Shown: positions 11,628 through 30,593, numbered from the stretch's first letter. The stretch is 64,000 nucleotides of DNA from Mangifera indica (GCF_011075055.1 NC_058150.1:4030001-4094000); one strand, 5' to 3'. The notes: generated by a model not told the origin, from the letters alone. Program-made: numbers and translations.

Positions 11628-12714
11628 TTTCGCAACTCCGACCCGATTCAGCTTTCGACTCTGTTTTGATAGGTGTTAGGTGAGAAACCAAGGATCGGTA
11701 GCTTTGTGATTAGTTATATATACGACGCCGTGTTGAAATTCATTTTGTCAATATTTAATTATCATATAACTGCCACCTATCCGGTTCGAGTTTTGACCAA
11801 AGAAAGAAAATCTATCTTAAACACAACGACAATACACGTGGCAGAACATGGTTTGACTGAAGTTAATTTGTTGGAATTAATTCGAGCAAGTCAAACGGTT
11901 GTCTGTGGCGGGCCAAGTGGGGTTTGCAAAAAAGTAAACCCCCCAAAAAACCAGCAACGAGAATGGGCCAAACCAAAATCCAAAGTGTGGATTTCAGAAT
12001 GGGCCATGAAAGTTACAAGATGATTTATTGGATCCCTCAAATGATATTTGATTGCTTGAACATTCTCACATTGAAAGATCTCATAAAAATATTTAATTAT
12101 ATATGATTAAACAAATATAAATAATAAAAGGCAAGCCACGTGGGTGGCTCAGATTTGATTACTATATAAATAATTCCAAATTTCTCAATAACCCTATCCT
12201 TTGATTGATTGAAATCGTCAAGCCCCTTAATGAAATTTAACTTTATGCCCTTTTTTTTTTTGGCATTGAGCTCTTTTTCTAATGGGTTAATGGACAAATG
12301 GGGCCTGACCGACAGCCCATTTCATGTGTTCCAATGCAGCCACCAGCGTCATCAATCATGCATTGTATTTGTCTCGTATAATTGCGTTTTTCAACTTTCT
12401 TTGTTTTATTTATATACTTTGTATTATAAATTATAACTCTTTATAATAATAATGGGATAAGTTAGTATGTATACCTAATCAAGATTGGAAAAATGAGTAT
12501 GCGTTTCTCATGATTAGACATAAACATTAGTTACGACTTTTGTCTTATGTAATAAATTAAGACAAGTCATAATGATATACATATTTTCAATAGAAAATTA
12601 TGATATATTGTTTAGTTGGTGACTTTGTTTCGCGACAATTCTAACATTGTAATCTAACCAAGTCTTTAAGTAAAAATAGTTTTCTATGGTAAACCTTTTG
12701 TGTGTTTGGTATTT

Positions 12715-12895
12715 TTATTATGAATAAAATTATATGTATATATATATTTAGTATATAATTTGACTATAAAGATAATGTATCATTATATGATGAAATTATT
12801 TTGAATTAAAAATAAAGTAATATTCAATTACATTATGACATATAATCTGTATGATCAAATTATATATCAAAAGTTTATACACATAGCATTATTTT
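12715..12895. repeat. AT-rich dispersed element, family A copy 2
   Basis: Carries the core in inverted orientation (TTTTGAATTAAAAATAAAGT then AATTACATTATGACATATAA) and ends near CACATAGCATTA. Boundaries are approximate. Confidence 0.45.
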
Positions 12896-12959
12896 TTTAT
12901 TATATCCATTCATTAAAAAAATACAACCTTAGCCCCAATTTTTTTTTAGCAATACTATA

Positions 12960-13165
12960 TGTACATATTTTTTATATACAAATATATACATATTTATATA
13001 TGTCAATATATAGTTGGATATTATTTTATCTTCAATTTAAAATTATTCAATCATATGATAATATATATAAGTATATATATATTTGTGTACTCAAATTAAG
13101 ATTAAATAATACTTTATTATTAATTAAAAATTATTTAATTATGTAATGATATATATAAATATGTA
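12960..13165. repeat. AT-rich dispersed element, family A copies 3 and 4 (nested or tandem)
   Basis: Two cores lie back to back: one ATTATTTTATCTTCAATTT with AAAATTATTCAATCA, then ATTTATTATTAATTAAAAAT nearby with AATTATGTAATGATATATA. They are flanked by TATATGT-rich sequence. Boundaries are approximate. Confidence 0.4.
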
Positions 13166-13479
13166 TGCAGTTTTAATTATTAGAGAATATAATTCTAATA
13201 CTCTTGTGTTTTAACATTTTTTGGTAAACACCAGCTGGTTTGGAGAATATAATCAAGTCAACTTTCAAATTTATTAACAATTTAATCAATTTAACCTCTA
13301 AATAATATATAATTTTCTAATATTATTGATAGATTTTGGATACTAAATTGATTGAATTTAGATAGACGGTAAAAATGTCATTTCCTTTTAAACAAAATAA
13401 CGTAAAGATTTATTTCATAAAAAAAAGGGACTTAGGGTGTCCATCAATGGGTGCTAAAAGAAACATAGAGAGTAAATTG

Positions 13480-13655
13480 TATTTCAAAACAATATGTACA
13501 TTCAGTTTGAGTATATAAATAAGTATATATTTGATATATATCATCAAATAATTAAATAATTTTGAATTAACGAGAAAATAATACTTAATTACATAATAAT
13601 ATATAATATATGTATTCAAATATGTACACAAAAAGGGTATATATAACATTACTTA
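13480..13655. repeat. AT-rich dispersed element, family A copy 5
   Basis: Core in inverted orientation (TTTTGAATTAACGAGAAAAT and AATTACATAATAATATATAA), followed by GTACACAAAAAGGG and TATAACATTACT. The end resembles those of other copies. Confidence 0.45.
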
Positions 13656-13724
13656 TTTTAAAAACCATTATTACAAGAATACCAAACATACTGATAATAG
13701 TGCAAAAAACATGGTACATTCTTT

Positions 13725-14020
13725 TGAGAAAGAACAATGTTATGTGTATTTAATTTTAAATATATAATTAACTACTTAAATGATTCATCATTATATAATT
13801 TAGTGTTATTTTATCTTTAATTTAAAAATACTCAAATGATGTGTTATTAAATGATTAAGTATTATTTAATTTTTTAATTAAAATCACTTAATTTAGTATG
13901 ACATATAATTTAAATTTTAATTAGATATTTAAAAATTTAAATACTTAATTAAATATTAAATAATATGATATTAAAAATTATTTTATTTTTAATTTAAAAT
14001 ATATAAGGACAAATAACATA
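13725..14020. repeat. AT-rich dispersed element, family A copies 6 and 7
   Basis: Begins near AATGTTATGTGTATTTAATT and contains cores at about 13800-13830 and 13980-14000 (TTATTTTATTTTTAATTT). Probably two overlapping or nested copies. Boundaries are approximate. Confidence 0.4.
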
Positions 14021-14700
14021 AAATAACACTGTTTAAGAAGATGGTCACTAAAACGACAATAAACCAGAAAAGGAAATGTTGAAAGAGAGACATACCAAAC
14101 CCAAGTGGAGATAGTGGACGCTTCTGTCATGCCAGGTCTTGCGAAATTATCTTAGCCATAAGTAGACACAAATGGGAAAACTTACTGTAGGATTGAAATT
14201 TATTCATATTATTAAATCAGACAAGTTCCTGATCAGTGTCATTTCCCTGTCACATTCAAAAGCTCATGCCTAAAGCAGAGCCACAACCACAAATTAAAGT
14301 AGATCATGATTTACCCACAAACTTTTTCAAGTTTAAGTGTCGGTAAGCGTTGTCATCTTCAACTTTATCCATCCAAATTTCTCAACTCTTCAATCAAGAC
14401 TTTGATTTGATTATTTTATTTTTATTTTTTTCTAAATTATTTAAGAAAGATAAATTAAATAAAAATGCAAGTCTTTGTTCAAGTTTGTCTTGGACTTCGT
14501 TTTCAACTTCCATTTTTTTTTTTCCTCTTTTTCTCTCTCTGAGAATTTTCATTTTCCACTTCTTTAACATAATGCCAAGAAAAAGCCCTTCTGTCTTCTG
14601 GAACACTTCATAGGCTTTTCTCTTTCTAAAAGTTTCTCATTTTGTGAGCCCAAAGCGTTAGTTTTGATTTCGTAATGTTAGTGGAGGGATATTGAGAGAT

Positions 14701-17700
14701 ATGGGTTCTTGTGTATCATCAATGCATAAGAAAACGCCTGACAAGCTGAAGATGTCTTCTTTTGACTCCAAAAATCATGACCTTATTATTCCACCTTCAC
14801 CCATCAAAGAAAAGCCGTCCAGTGGTTTCCCTCCGATCAACGATTGGCCAGCCATCATTGGTAGAGACCTTGGTATGCTATCAAAGTTTCAGTCTTTTTA
14901 TTTCATTTTCTTCGGTTTGGCGGCAAAAGATTGTTTTGTAATTTGAGCGTTGAGTATTGTTTTTCTTAAAATTATTTTTACATATTTTTAATGATGTATC
15001 ATCTGAACTGGGGGTGGCCTTGTGGGGTTCGTTAAGTTACTTTATGTTAATGCTAACCGTTGCTTTTTAGCGATTTATCATATATCATACCGATATACAG
15101 AGGCTAAGATTATGCTCTTTCTGTGAATTGTTAAACTTCTATTGGTATTATAGTTTATAGAGTTTTAAAATTTGATCTTATATAATCTTTTTCTATCTTT
15201 GCTCAGGTGTGTGACTTATTATTTGTCCTGATTTTTATTCCCTGTTACTTTGTTAATTTTTACTCATCTTCTTTTTCATAACTGTTTGTTTCTTTTATGT
15301 ATTTAATTATAACATTATAGCAAAGTAAATTCAGTAAAAAGATGGCCTTCTATTTTTAACTTCTACATGTAATACTATTCTGTTTCCTGGATGGCTAATT
15401 ATTAGATCATTCTATTTTCTGGTTTTTATTTCAAATAAAGATGATTTCTTTTTTTGGCTTCACTAGCTTCTCTTGTTTTTGCCCTTTATTAATGATAAAA
15501 TCCTTTGGACTGTGTTTGTTTTGGTGGGCAAAGAAATGCATAGTGTTAATCATATGAAAAAAAAAAAAGGAAATTTTTGCAGCAAAAAGGTGTCAAGCCG
15601 TTAGATTTGGTTGCTTAAGGTTGAGATGTAAAGTCTGTTTGTATGAAATATCTACTGAGATACAACTAGGATTTTTTCATCTGTTTTAAATTTTAATTTG
15701 GTGATTGAGTTTCTCTCGATACAGTTCTACTCGGGTTTAGAGGCAATTTTCTGCAATCGAAGTGTTTATGATGGAATGTTATAGTTTGGATTTGATTGTG
15801 AGAATGTTTGCTTCATAAAAGAATGCAGAAGTTTGATACCATATCCAGATAACCCCTTCCCAAATTTGCTTAAATCATAAATAGGTAAAGGTATTTTGAA
15901 GTTGTGGGATTTCCATTAGGTAGCTATGACACTGGGAGTTGATCAATTCAGATGTTTGTGATCCCACACCGGATATATGTAAGAGTGAGCGGGGGAGATG
16001 GAGGCTTTTCTTTAACCCTGCAGGTCTCTAACTCTTGAATATTAGGTGCCATAAGCATTTTTATAGTAGATGTGTTGTGGTTAATTTCCAGCATGTACAA
16101 AATATAGAAAACCACTTTGTGAGTAGTGCCCTCGCCTTTCAAAAGTATTCTCTACGGGTCCATTGTTATCATTATATTGACGGATATGGATCATTTTGTA
16201 TGCGGACGTGATAAAGGATGGGGAATGGATGGACCACAATCTAGGATATGGGTGTCACAGATGTTCTAAAGTCAATGATCATTATATAAATATTGTGACA
16301 TCAGGGTGAAGAGATTTAGAACTTGTGTCGAAATCTTACAGGAACACCAAGAGTTTAAGATATGAGTTATTTTGTGATCTCTGGAGCTCATTGGGACTCT
16401 TATTCAGTATTATTGTTTTGGTTATGTGAAATGCTTTGGAGTCTCTGTTGTAATGTTTTGTTTTTGATATAATGATGCATAAGGACGAAGCTGTAGATGG
16501 CCAAACCCACTTCTTGTTTGCTCTACCAGATGATGTTCCATGGACTTCACTTGGATGATTCTTTGGAATGGTCCCACCATTTGTTTGTCTTTGTTTAAAT
16601 AGCCATAAAAAAAGACCATAGTTTTCACTGTCATGGGACAATTTTTATGAAAATTGACTGGAGATGCAGTTGAAAGCTTATATATAATTGATTTTACCAT
16701 TTGCAATATTGGTTTGTTAGCTTAACCTGATTTGTGAAGTAGCAAACCTTTTTCTATAAAATTTAGTAAGATAAATGAAAGTTCATCTATCAGGTACATT
16801 CTTTGGCAAATTAGTTCTGTTAATTCTTGAACTGGCATGCTCTTTTCCTGGTTTACTTTTTTGGTCCCCCTTTCACTGGAAGTTGAAATATTTATTTGAT
16901 GTCTATGCAGGTAGTAAAGAGGAAACTTTTTTCGATTCTCGAGCTTGGCTGGATTCTGATTGTGAAGATGATTTTTACAGTGTCAAAGGAGGTGAGATTA
17001 TTAGAATGATCTTTTATGTCATTAATCTGGATGGATGACACTGTTTTATATTTAGAATTCAGAAACACCAAAATACTGATCTGAAGAGTCGACACAGAAG
17101 TTTAGTAATATATATTCTGATATATATGACCTGTTAATGGTTGCTATACTTTTGTATTTAATGAATGTAGAAAGTTGTTTATCTTTCTTTTTCCATTGTT
17201 AACTTCTTAACTTTATTAATGTATTTCTGCATCCTTTTTACTGGTATATGTAGATTCCTGTGGCAATACCCCAGTTCATCAGGCCTTCTCTACTGGGACA
17301 CCTCAAGTCAACAAAACCCTGTCTGAGGACAGAAATCACAGTTCAATGTCTGAAGCATCTCCGACCGGGAAGAAAATGAAACTAGGCGAATTATTCAAGC
17401 AGAGCATTAGAGAAGCTCCTGAAGACCCACCTGTTGATGAGCAAAAAACTGCAGTCCCCCAGATTATGGTCAATGGGGACATGGATGTCCATCCAACCGT
17501 GCTTACCCTGGCTGCAAAATCCACAGATGGTACCCGTTACTTATCTGGAGTGAACTCTTTCCGTGGCAGTGAGAGTACTGCTAATGATGATCCAACAATG
17601 GAGGAAAAGCGGATGAGGACTGCAGAGTGTTGCCTTCCAAGCTTGATTTCGCGTCATAATTTCAGTGACAGAAAGAAGAAGATGAGTCCTGCAATAGTTG

Positions 17701-17711
17701 TTAATGGCTAA
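14701..17711 (+). CDS. At3g27210-like protein of unknown function, N-myristoylation signal
   Basis: Three exons, 14701-14872, 16911-16991 and 17254-17711 (711 nt, 236 aa), with a 2-kb first intron. The start at 14701 gives MGSCVSSMHKK. Gly2, Cys4 and Ser6 form an N-myristoylation/palmitoylation signature, so a membrane-attached protein is likely. The ATG nine bases upstream (14692) would hide this signal. Conserved blocks of the uncharacterised plant family (UniProt name At3g27210) are visible: LIIPPSPIKEKP, SKEETFFDSRAWLDSDCEDD, GNTPVHQAFSTGTPQ, KKMKLGELFKQSIRE and the C-terminal CCLPSL...RKKMSPAI. The protein is Ser/Lys/Pro-rich and probably disordered. No enzymatic domain is seen and the function is unknown. 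Recognition of the family is confident. Confidence 0.9.
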
Positions 17712-18359
17712 CCATAATTTTGGGCAGTGTTTATACTGTGTAAAGTCAAAGTTCCTGTGTTTATACTTTGCACCGCACATTGGATTTTTTGAGTAAAAAA
17801 GATATGTAAAAAACACCTAGAGGAGATGTATGATGCCAAAAACATTAAAGAGGATTTGAAAAATCAATCTTTGTAATGAGAGGAATTTTTAGAGGAAACC
17901 CCGAAAATGGCCCATGTAATGAACATAAACATATTATTAAGAAGATTTGGCCTTTATATGCAAAAAGTAATAGCTAAGTTCTAAAGATATTCTTTGTTTC
18001 ATAAAGAGTTTGGTTAAATTTTTTCATGTTCCTGCTTTTATTAATCGTTTATGTTGATGTTGTTCCAGTGTACTGAGGTAGTCGTCATACTGTGTTTCAT
18101 AGGGTAGATGAATACTTTGTTGTCTTCAGTTTTCATGTGGATGCAGGTGTTGGCATTAATGGCTTTGCTTAAATGGGAAGTTTCAGGGTATGTCCAGAAA
18201 TGGTTCCATCAAACCTGCCCAATTGAAGCAAACTTATTTCTCAAAGGAAAAGTTAGAAAAGGATGGTGTTATTTAAGCACCAATTAATTATAATCTTTTA
18301 GGTTATATATTACATGCCATCGAATCATAGATATATAACCAAGATAAGTAAGGCAAATT
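17712..18359. other. Intergenic, 3' UTR side of the preceding gene
   Basis: Contains the likely 3' UTR of the At3g27210-like gene and the remains of the upstream region of the lipase pseudogene. No other feature is recognised. Confidence 0.4.
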
Positions 18360-19940
18360 ATGTCTCATTTCGGTGGCCTGTTGGGCCTCTGTATTCTTGT
18401 TCTTTTGGGGGTTCAGCCCTATCAAGCAAACTGTTCCACCGGTGGTTCATTTCGCAGGACCTTTAGTGATCCTATGATGTGGCAAAAGAATGGTATATGT
18501 GCTTCTTCGGATTAAAAGAGGATCATATACTAATTTTTGTATATGTTGATGAAAGTTACTAAAGTGGGAATGTGTCTTTTCAAGTGACAACCAAAGATGG
18601 ATATATACTTAATATGCAGAGAATTCCAGTAGGTCATGAGGTCACATGCACTGCATGCAGTGCTAGTGTTTTCTATGTCCGTTTACTGAGGTGGGGAAAG
18701 CCACAAATTAGATTCCAAGGCCGGCAGTCTGAGACTTTGGCTGCTAAATTTGTTGGTGTATGTATTACATAAATGCATTGTCTTCGGTGCAATTTTTGAG
18801 CTGTGATTTGGTCACAGAGAGTTGGAGGTTTCGTCTGTTGTTGGTGCAGGATGGAATGACATGGCTTGTAAATCCACCTGAACAAAATCTACTATTGATT
18901 TTAGCTGATAACGGGTTTGATGTGTAGCTTGCTAACACCAGAGGAACCAGATTTAGCCGGCAACATACCTCTCCCGATGTCACTCAACCTGTTCTTTCAC
19001 CTCTCCTCTCATGTTCTTCTTAATTTTAATTTGTCTTATCATTTTCATTTGTTAACAAAGATCATTAGAATTTTGGACTCTTCCACCTGTTAACTTCGTT
19101 TTTCTTTATGCAAATTGTCACATGGCAGGAATACTGGAATTGGTCATGGGATGAATTGGTGGCCTATGATATGCCCACCATTTTCGACTATGTACACAGC
19201 AAAACAGGGCAAACAACAGGCAACCTGTAGAAGATTTTCTCAAGTCACTTTGTGCTAACCCTGGAGTTTACTGCTATGACTTATTATCCTCCCTCACAGG
19301 TAATCTTTAGTTTCAATGTATTCTTTTCGCTGAACAAATTAAAGGATCATACTGATTACCTCTTTAATTTGATTGAAGGAAAAAATTGCTGTCTCAATGC
19401 TTCAACAGTGATCTCCTCCTGAAAAATGAGCCTCAATCAACATCAACCAAAAACATTATTGACTTGTCTCAGAGTAAGTCCATTTCTCACTGACCTCCAC
19501 TGAATTCTCCCGAAGAAAAAAGGCTCAAATTCCTATCTATCCTGACAGATTAAATTTCAGCTGTTCGAGATAAAGTGATTGCAAAGTACAACTATGGGAG
19601 ACCTGACTACAATCTGATACGTTATGGACAATCTTAACGCCAGTTTATAACGTCTCCAACATCCCTTGTGACATTCCTCTTTATGTGAGCTATGGAGGCA
19701 ATGATGCCCTTTCTGATGTTGAAGATGCTCAAGATTTACTAGCCCTTGTTCTCACGCTAGGAATCTCTCGCCTTTCACATTCAAGCTACTCTCTAAAGGC
19801 AGCATTTTTCTGACTTCGATATTTAGTATCTCCAAATGGGAAGTCCAACATCAAAAATTATTACTGTGATGGCTTGGTTTCAACGCCAAGCTTAACTCAG
19901 TGACATTTGCCCACATAGATTTTGCTTTACGGCCAATCTA
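18360..19940 (+). pseudogene. Acid (triacylglycerol) lipase pseudogene, MPL1/lipase 2-like
   Basis: Relic of an alpha/beta-hydrolase acid lipase. A start with signal-like sequence at 18360 (MSHFGGLLGLCILVLLG) leads to DPMMWQKNGICASS and then a stop. Downstream, in different frames, are family blocks: FQVTTKDGYILNMQRIPVG (about 18570-18630), DGMTWLVNPPEQNLL (about 18850), LANTRGTRFSR, YWNWSWDELVAYDMPTIFDY (about 19135-19200), DFLKSLCANPGVYCYDLL (about 19235), KNEPQSTSTKNII, VRDKVIAKYNYGRPDYNLI and DIPLYVSYGGNDALSDVED (about 19670-19730). Disabling changes: TAG at 18925-18927 replaces the Trp of the DVWLANTRG motif, there are several frameshifts, and a deletion between the HSKTGQ block and DFLKSLC removes the segment holding the GHSLGT nucleophile. 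The Arabidopsis relative is MPL1 (At5g14180, from memory). Confidence 0.85.
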
Positions 19941-20077
19941 AACACTGCCAATTTCCCATATATGCCCATACTTTAGATTCATAGTTACAATATTAGTATT
20001 GCTTATCATGCCAATCTCCAGGCAATATGGTATATATATCTCAGGATTTTTGTTAGATTCCTTTAAGCCAAGGGGAA

Positions 20078-20777
20078 ATGGAGCGAATGCGCAGAGTTTT
20101 CTTGGTGTTGCTTCTCGGTGCATTATTCTGTAAAGAAGTCTCGGCGGCTCAACATGTTGTTGGGGGCAGCCAAGGTTGGGTTGAATCTGCAGATCTCAAT
20201 TCATGGGCATCTGGGGAAACTTTCAAGGTTGGCGATCAAGTTGGTACGTTTCCTTCCTATTTGGAGAGATTTAGAAATGTCAGAAAAAGTAAATAATTTC
20301 TTCACTACAAGTTGTCACTTTAATTTATACATGTAAGTTTGTATAATTTATTTGAATGCATAATTCTATTCTTTTAGATTTTAATGAAGTTTTCTTAAAT
20401 TTTGGACAGTTTTCAAGTATAGCTCAGGGCTGCACAGTGTGGTTGAACTAGCAAGTGAAAGTGCCTACAAGAACTGCGACCTGGGAACATCAGTAAACTC
20501 TATGAACACTGGAAATGATGTGGTGAAATTGGTCAAGCCTGGTACCCGTTACTTTGCTTGTGGCACATTAGGCCACTGCGGCCAGGGCATGAAAGTCAAG
20601 ATCACCACTGTTTCCAGCAGTGCCCCTCCCAGCCCATCGCCCAGTTCATCCTCGTCGACACCTTCAACTTCCCCGAAACCTGCTTCAACTTCCGGGGCTT
20701 CTTCTTCTATCACTCCATTTGCGTACATTGTTGCACTGCTAGGCACCAGTTTGGCTTATGTGTTTCGAGTGTGTTAA
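20078..20777 (+). CDS. Uclacyanin-like blue copper protein (cupredoxin), GPI-anchored
   Basis: Two exons, 20078-20243 and 20410-20777 (534 nt, 177 aa). The intron sits at the phase-1 position typical of phytocyanins. Residues 1-23 form a signal peptide (VFLVLLLGALF core). The plastocyanin-like domain runs about 25-122. Copper ligands are visible as His64, Cys106, His111 and axial Met116 in YFACGTLGHCGQGMKV. Cys78 and Cys112 would form the usual disulfide. A Met axial ligand points to the uclacyanin class rather than stellacyanin (Gln). A Ser/Pro/Thr-rich linker (about 125-155) suggests arabinogalactan glycosylation. The hydrophobic tail from about 157 suggests a GPI anchor at the outer plasma membrane. 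Electron transfer in the apoplast is assumed for the family; the substrate is unknown. Corresponds to At3g27200 by position (from memory). Confidence 0.9.
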
Positions 20778-23415
20778 AATTTGAGGGTTAAATCACAACT
20801 TAATCAGTTTCTAAGTATGGTAAAGATATTCCTTGGATTATGGAAATAATATTGACCAGATCGTTGTCTCTGGACGTGTATAAAAAATATATATAATTTT
20901 ATACATAAATAATTATATGTTATTATACGATTAAATACTATTTTATTTTTAATTTAAAATTATATATACAAAATTATACATATAATATTACTCTTCAAAA
21001 ATTATATATACATAATCAAAATTCTCACATAATGACAAGATTACCCTCCTCTCTAACCTTTTAACACTTAATAAAATCAATCATCTAACCTCACTTTCAA
21101 CTCTCATTAAATTCTCACTAAAAAATCATCAATTCAAACAGGAAACTTGAATATGAGGAATGAAGATGTACAATTAGTTATTTTGTTGTCTGTATTAATG
21201 ATTTATTAGATTTTAAGGGAAAATGGCGATGAAATTGTTAAAACCAATTGGAATTTAGGGGCAAGCGCGCTCCATTAGGAATTCATGTTTATTTAACTAA
21301 AATGTAATTTTGCTTTTATTGTATGAAATTGAGGGTGATATTAAGTTATATTTTTATGGATTGAGTGTTATATAATCTTTCTTTTAGGATATAGTTAATT
21401 TACTATTGCATTATTAAATAAATAAATAAATTATTATTTAATTAATTATAATAAAAAAAAAAATTTTATCTCATTTATTTAACTTTTGTTTTAAAAACTA
21501 ACAAATTTTTTATATCCTGAATTCTGAAATTTGAACTTTTACTCTTAGAGTTTTATTTCTTTTCTCTCTTTTTTAATAACCGAAATTTGATCGACATCTT
21601 ATTTTCTTTTTTCGTTGACATTATTTTTCATCTTTTAAAAACAAAATGTCTTGACAAATCATTGAATCATCCTATATTTTATTAAATAAAAAATAAAGAT
21701 GAAACGTATGATGAAAGTTGATTCGTGAATTCAATATAATTTTCGATAATTATATGAATCCAATTTGAATACGCAATCAAATATAAATTTGTTTCTTTTT
21801 AACATAGAAATGAAAAATGGAATCCCTTGGACAAGAAAAAACAAAAAGTTTGGTAACTTTATTAAGATATATATATATATATAATTAGATACCTCCCAAG
21901 GTTCGATTGCAACGCCAATATGCCACATGTTTTGAATTCACGAATCTTTTAGCTCCCTAATGTTGACTTCATCACTGTATCACACCAAATTTTCTAATGG
22001 CCTTCATTGCCCACCAACTGTTTGCTAATATAATTAATTTATTAAAATTTTGTCACATTTCCTTTTACAAAAAAAATAAAAAGATAAAATTATATGCATA
22101 TAATTAGAGTTATAATTTTTAATATAGCTCAATAATTTAACATAATTTAACCAAAAAAAATCAGATTAGAGTTAGATTTTTTATATAAAATTTAATTTAA
22201 TCCAATATAATTTAAAATTAAATTGAATTATATTTCGATTGATATCAAACCAATCCAAACTAATCTAAATGTTTTGAAAAATTATAAGAAATATTATAAG
22301 AAAAGTATTAGTAGCAATTGAAGTTATTATGTATTGTCTATAATTGTTTATTCATGTACTTGTACTTGCCTAGATTATTATTGAATTTTATTTAAAAAAT
22401 TTATTTTATTTTCTGTAATGGGAATTAAATTTAATCACTAAAATTATTAATGTGTTTTAAAAAATATTTATATGTAATTTTTAAGGTCTTTTTAAAAAAT
22501 ATTGAATCAATCGAATATAATTTATATTGCGTTAAGATTAAAAGATTTTGAAATAACTCTAATTTAAATAAGATTAAGATTAAATATTTTTAACTTAAAA
22601 TCTAAACTGATATAACATAAACACAACTAATGACATAAATTAACAATTAATTTAAATATCAATAATGATATATTATTAAATAAATAAATAATATTAAAAT
22701 TAATAATAAAATAAAATTCAATGGTATAATAAAATATTACCTTTAAAATCTAATTTGATATTTATTATAAAGAGACCTGACATAACTCTAAATTTGTATA
22801 AGTACAATTATCCATACTTATAATAAATAATGTGATTAGGCACTCATTTTCTCAATACTTTTTTTTTTGGGTACGTTCTCGATAAGATTTTTGCATTAAC
22901 GAAAAATGCAATTAATTTTAAGTTCGAGTCACCTGGTGAGGTTAACTACTGGATCTGACATTTTTCTTATTCAATTTTAAAGAAAAGATTCAATTGAATT
23001 GAGTTTCTGGATACCAAAAAAATAAAAATAATAATAATTTTAAGTTGGTTTTGTAAGAAAAGCGAGTCACGACTGGCATATTCCAAACATTTATTCTCAA
23101 CCATATAATATATATGTATATGCACTTAAATGCTTTTGCTTAGTAAGTAAAAATATATAATATAAAAGTTAAGATTGATTATAGACCGTTGGATTGAAAG
23201 ATGGTCTCTGATGTATTATTTAAAAAGGAAAAGTCATTTTAGTTTCAAGTGAAACTGGATTAAAAAATAAATTGAAAAAGCCGCTGACGCTCTAATCCAA
23301 TGAGCCTGAGAATCTGGTGACAAAAACGGCACTGAACAAAGGCAATATCCACACTGATAGCGTGCGTTTGGTGTTTGCTTTTGCTTAATTGGAGCGAGGG
23401 GGAAATATAGTCAGA
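20778..23415. other. Long AT-rich intergenic region
   Basis: About 2.6 kb between the cupredoxin and the uridine kinase-like gene. One family A element lies at about 20878-21000. Around 22080-22300 a run of AATTTAATTTAATCC-type words resembles a decayed inverted-repeat element. The last 150 bases, from about 23270, are less AT-rich and are probably 5' UTR and core promoter of the downstream gene. Open frames such as 21731-21928 are not supported. Confidence 0.45.
20878..21000. repeat. AT-rich dispersed element, family A copy 8
   Basis: Contains TATTTTATTTTTAATTTAAA with flanks TTATACATAAATAATTATA and TACAAAATTATACATATAAT. The short flanks are complementary to each other, which suggests a terminal inverted repeat. 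Ends near TATAATATTACTC. Confidence 0.5.
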
Positions 23416-28966
<5,551 letters not shown>

Positions 28967-30593
28967 TGATGATGGTTGAAATGTAGATAAGATTATTACC
29001 TGCATTCAAACGGGCGGTATTTACGGAAATTATAATCAATTGTTGAAATATGGAGGGAATTCATAGTTTGCATGATATACCAGTGATACTAGTTAATCTC
29101 CAGTATTTGTCATCATTAGTTTGTGTTTGCATTACTGCAAGAATCTTTAGTGATGAATCGGATGGCGTTCTCTCAATGTAGCTTCCTGTTTCATGCATCG
29201 TTTCTAATTTTTATGTAAGTAGCTTTTATGTTTCATGCATTGTTCTTTTATTGTTTACCTGTTTTTATGGAAGAATCTTCAGTGGCTAGGGATTATAGCA
29301 TACTTCCTATCTCATTCGATACTATTTGAAAAAACTATTGGATTAGTTGAGGTTGTATTTGTTATATACTCATTTAACTCAAGACTCAATTGAGTTGTTG
29401 AGGACCCATATTGGTCACTCTGCATAAATCAAATTGTTCTTTAACTCAAGATCCTCGGTCCTCATCAACATATGGGAAGGGTCATTAATGTACTTACGCA
29501 GCAACGGTGCCCATAATCTCCAAAAACCTCGAAAGATGTAATATACCTTGGAATTAGCTTTCTTATTCTAACGAAGTTTATAACATGTCAGTAGTGAATT
29601 ACTTTAGCAAACATTTTCTCGCTCACTGTATAACTTTAGGTTCTATCTCTTAAAGTCAACATAACTTTTTTATGGTCTTGAGTTTGTTTCATCTTTTAGG
29701 TCATTTTCAACCTTAATACTTGTGTTGGAAAATCTCTCTCGATGACTTCGTCACTGTGAAATTTATCTTTATTTGATTATATAACAGATGAACACATTTC
29801 CATTTGCATATTAATATAATCAGAACCAGTACACAAACTCAATACCATATACGTTCAAACATATGAAAATACTTAATCTCTTTCTTACTTATCCTATCAT
29901 CAAAGTTTGATGTTGTAATCCTTTCTCTCCACTTCAATCACCGGAAAACAGCTTCCGTTGTATTTACAAAAAAAAAAAAAGTGCTTGAATCATTTAGAAA
30001 ATGGTGGGTTTTGTATTATGAGTCTTGTTTTAAAGAATTTTGAATTAAATAATCTTTAAAACAAACGTTTATTTGAGTAAACAATCATTCGTCATTTAAT
30101 TTTTTTATAAGATGACACACGATATAAACAAACTTTCATTTTTATGCACATCATTCTTTTTTTTTTTCACAATCTCCTTAATTCAATCATAGCCTACATA
30201 AGTGCATAACACTATTAACTCTAATTGAGTGAAAAGACAAAATCAACCTTGTTACATCCTATGGGTGTTATAATATGCGTGACGATTTCTGTACGTGGGT
30301 CGTGAATGCGGATTTTGAAATACTGAGACTGGTTCAATACAATTTTAAGTAAGGGGGTAATTTTGTCTACCCATATTTTGTTGGTCACCGACTGAAGATT
30401 GATTAGAAATTATTTTCCATAAGCCCCTAAAAAATTGGCTATATTTAAAATTAAAACTATTCCAAAAATAATAAATTTAAAAGTGAAAGTGGAAATAAAA
30501 ATCACTTATCTAGATATTCCCGAATGGACTTTATCCATTCCCGCCAGTGAGCAAACAGTTGAGCTTCGCTCGACTCTGCCTGCCGCTTCACAA
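28967..30593. other. Intergenic: UKL2 3' UTR to methyltransferase promoter
   Basis: The first 250 bases are the likely 3' UTR. The rest is moderately AT-rich without a recognisable gene or repeat. Sequence from about 30530 becomes C-rich and merges into the transit-peptide-coding start of the next gene. Confidence 0.4.

Larger units (their letters stand above)
11628..14700. other. AT-rich intergenic region with clustered family A elements
   Basis: Lies between divergently transcribed genes: RPE promoter on the left, At3g27210-like promoter/5' UTR on the right. It contains several family A copies (about 12715-12895, 12960-13165, 13480-13655, 13725-14020). Open frames here are low-complexity Tyr/Ile/Leu/Lys translations of AT-rich DNA and are not considered genes. 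The pyrimidine-rich stretch around 14400-14690 is probably 5' UTR of the next gene. Confidence 0.5.

Noticed and set aside
12835..13649. Open frames up to 103 codons on both strands
   Set aside because: Composition is almost only Tyr, Ile, Leu, Lys and Asn, as expected from translating AT-rich repeat sequence; no conserved motif.
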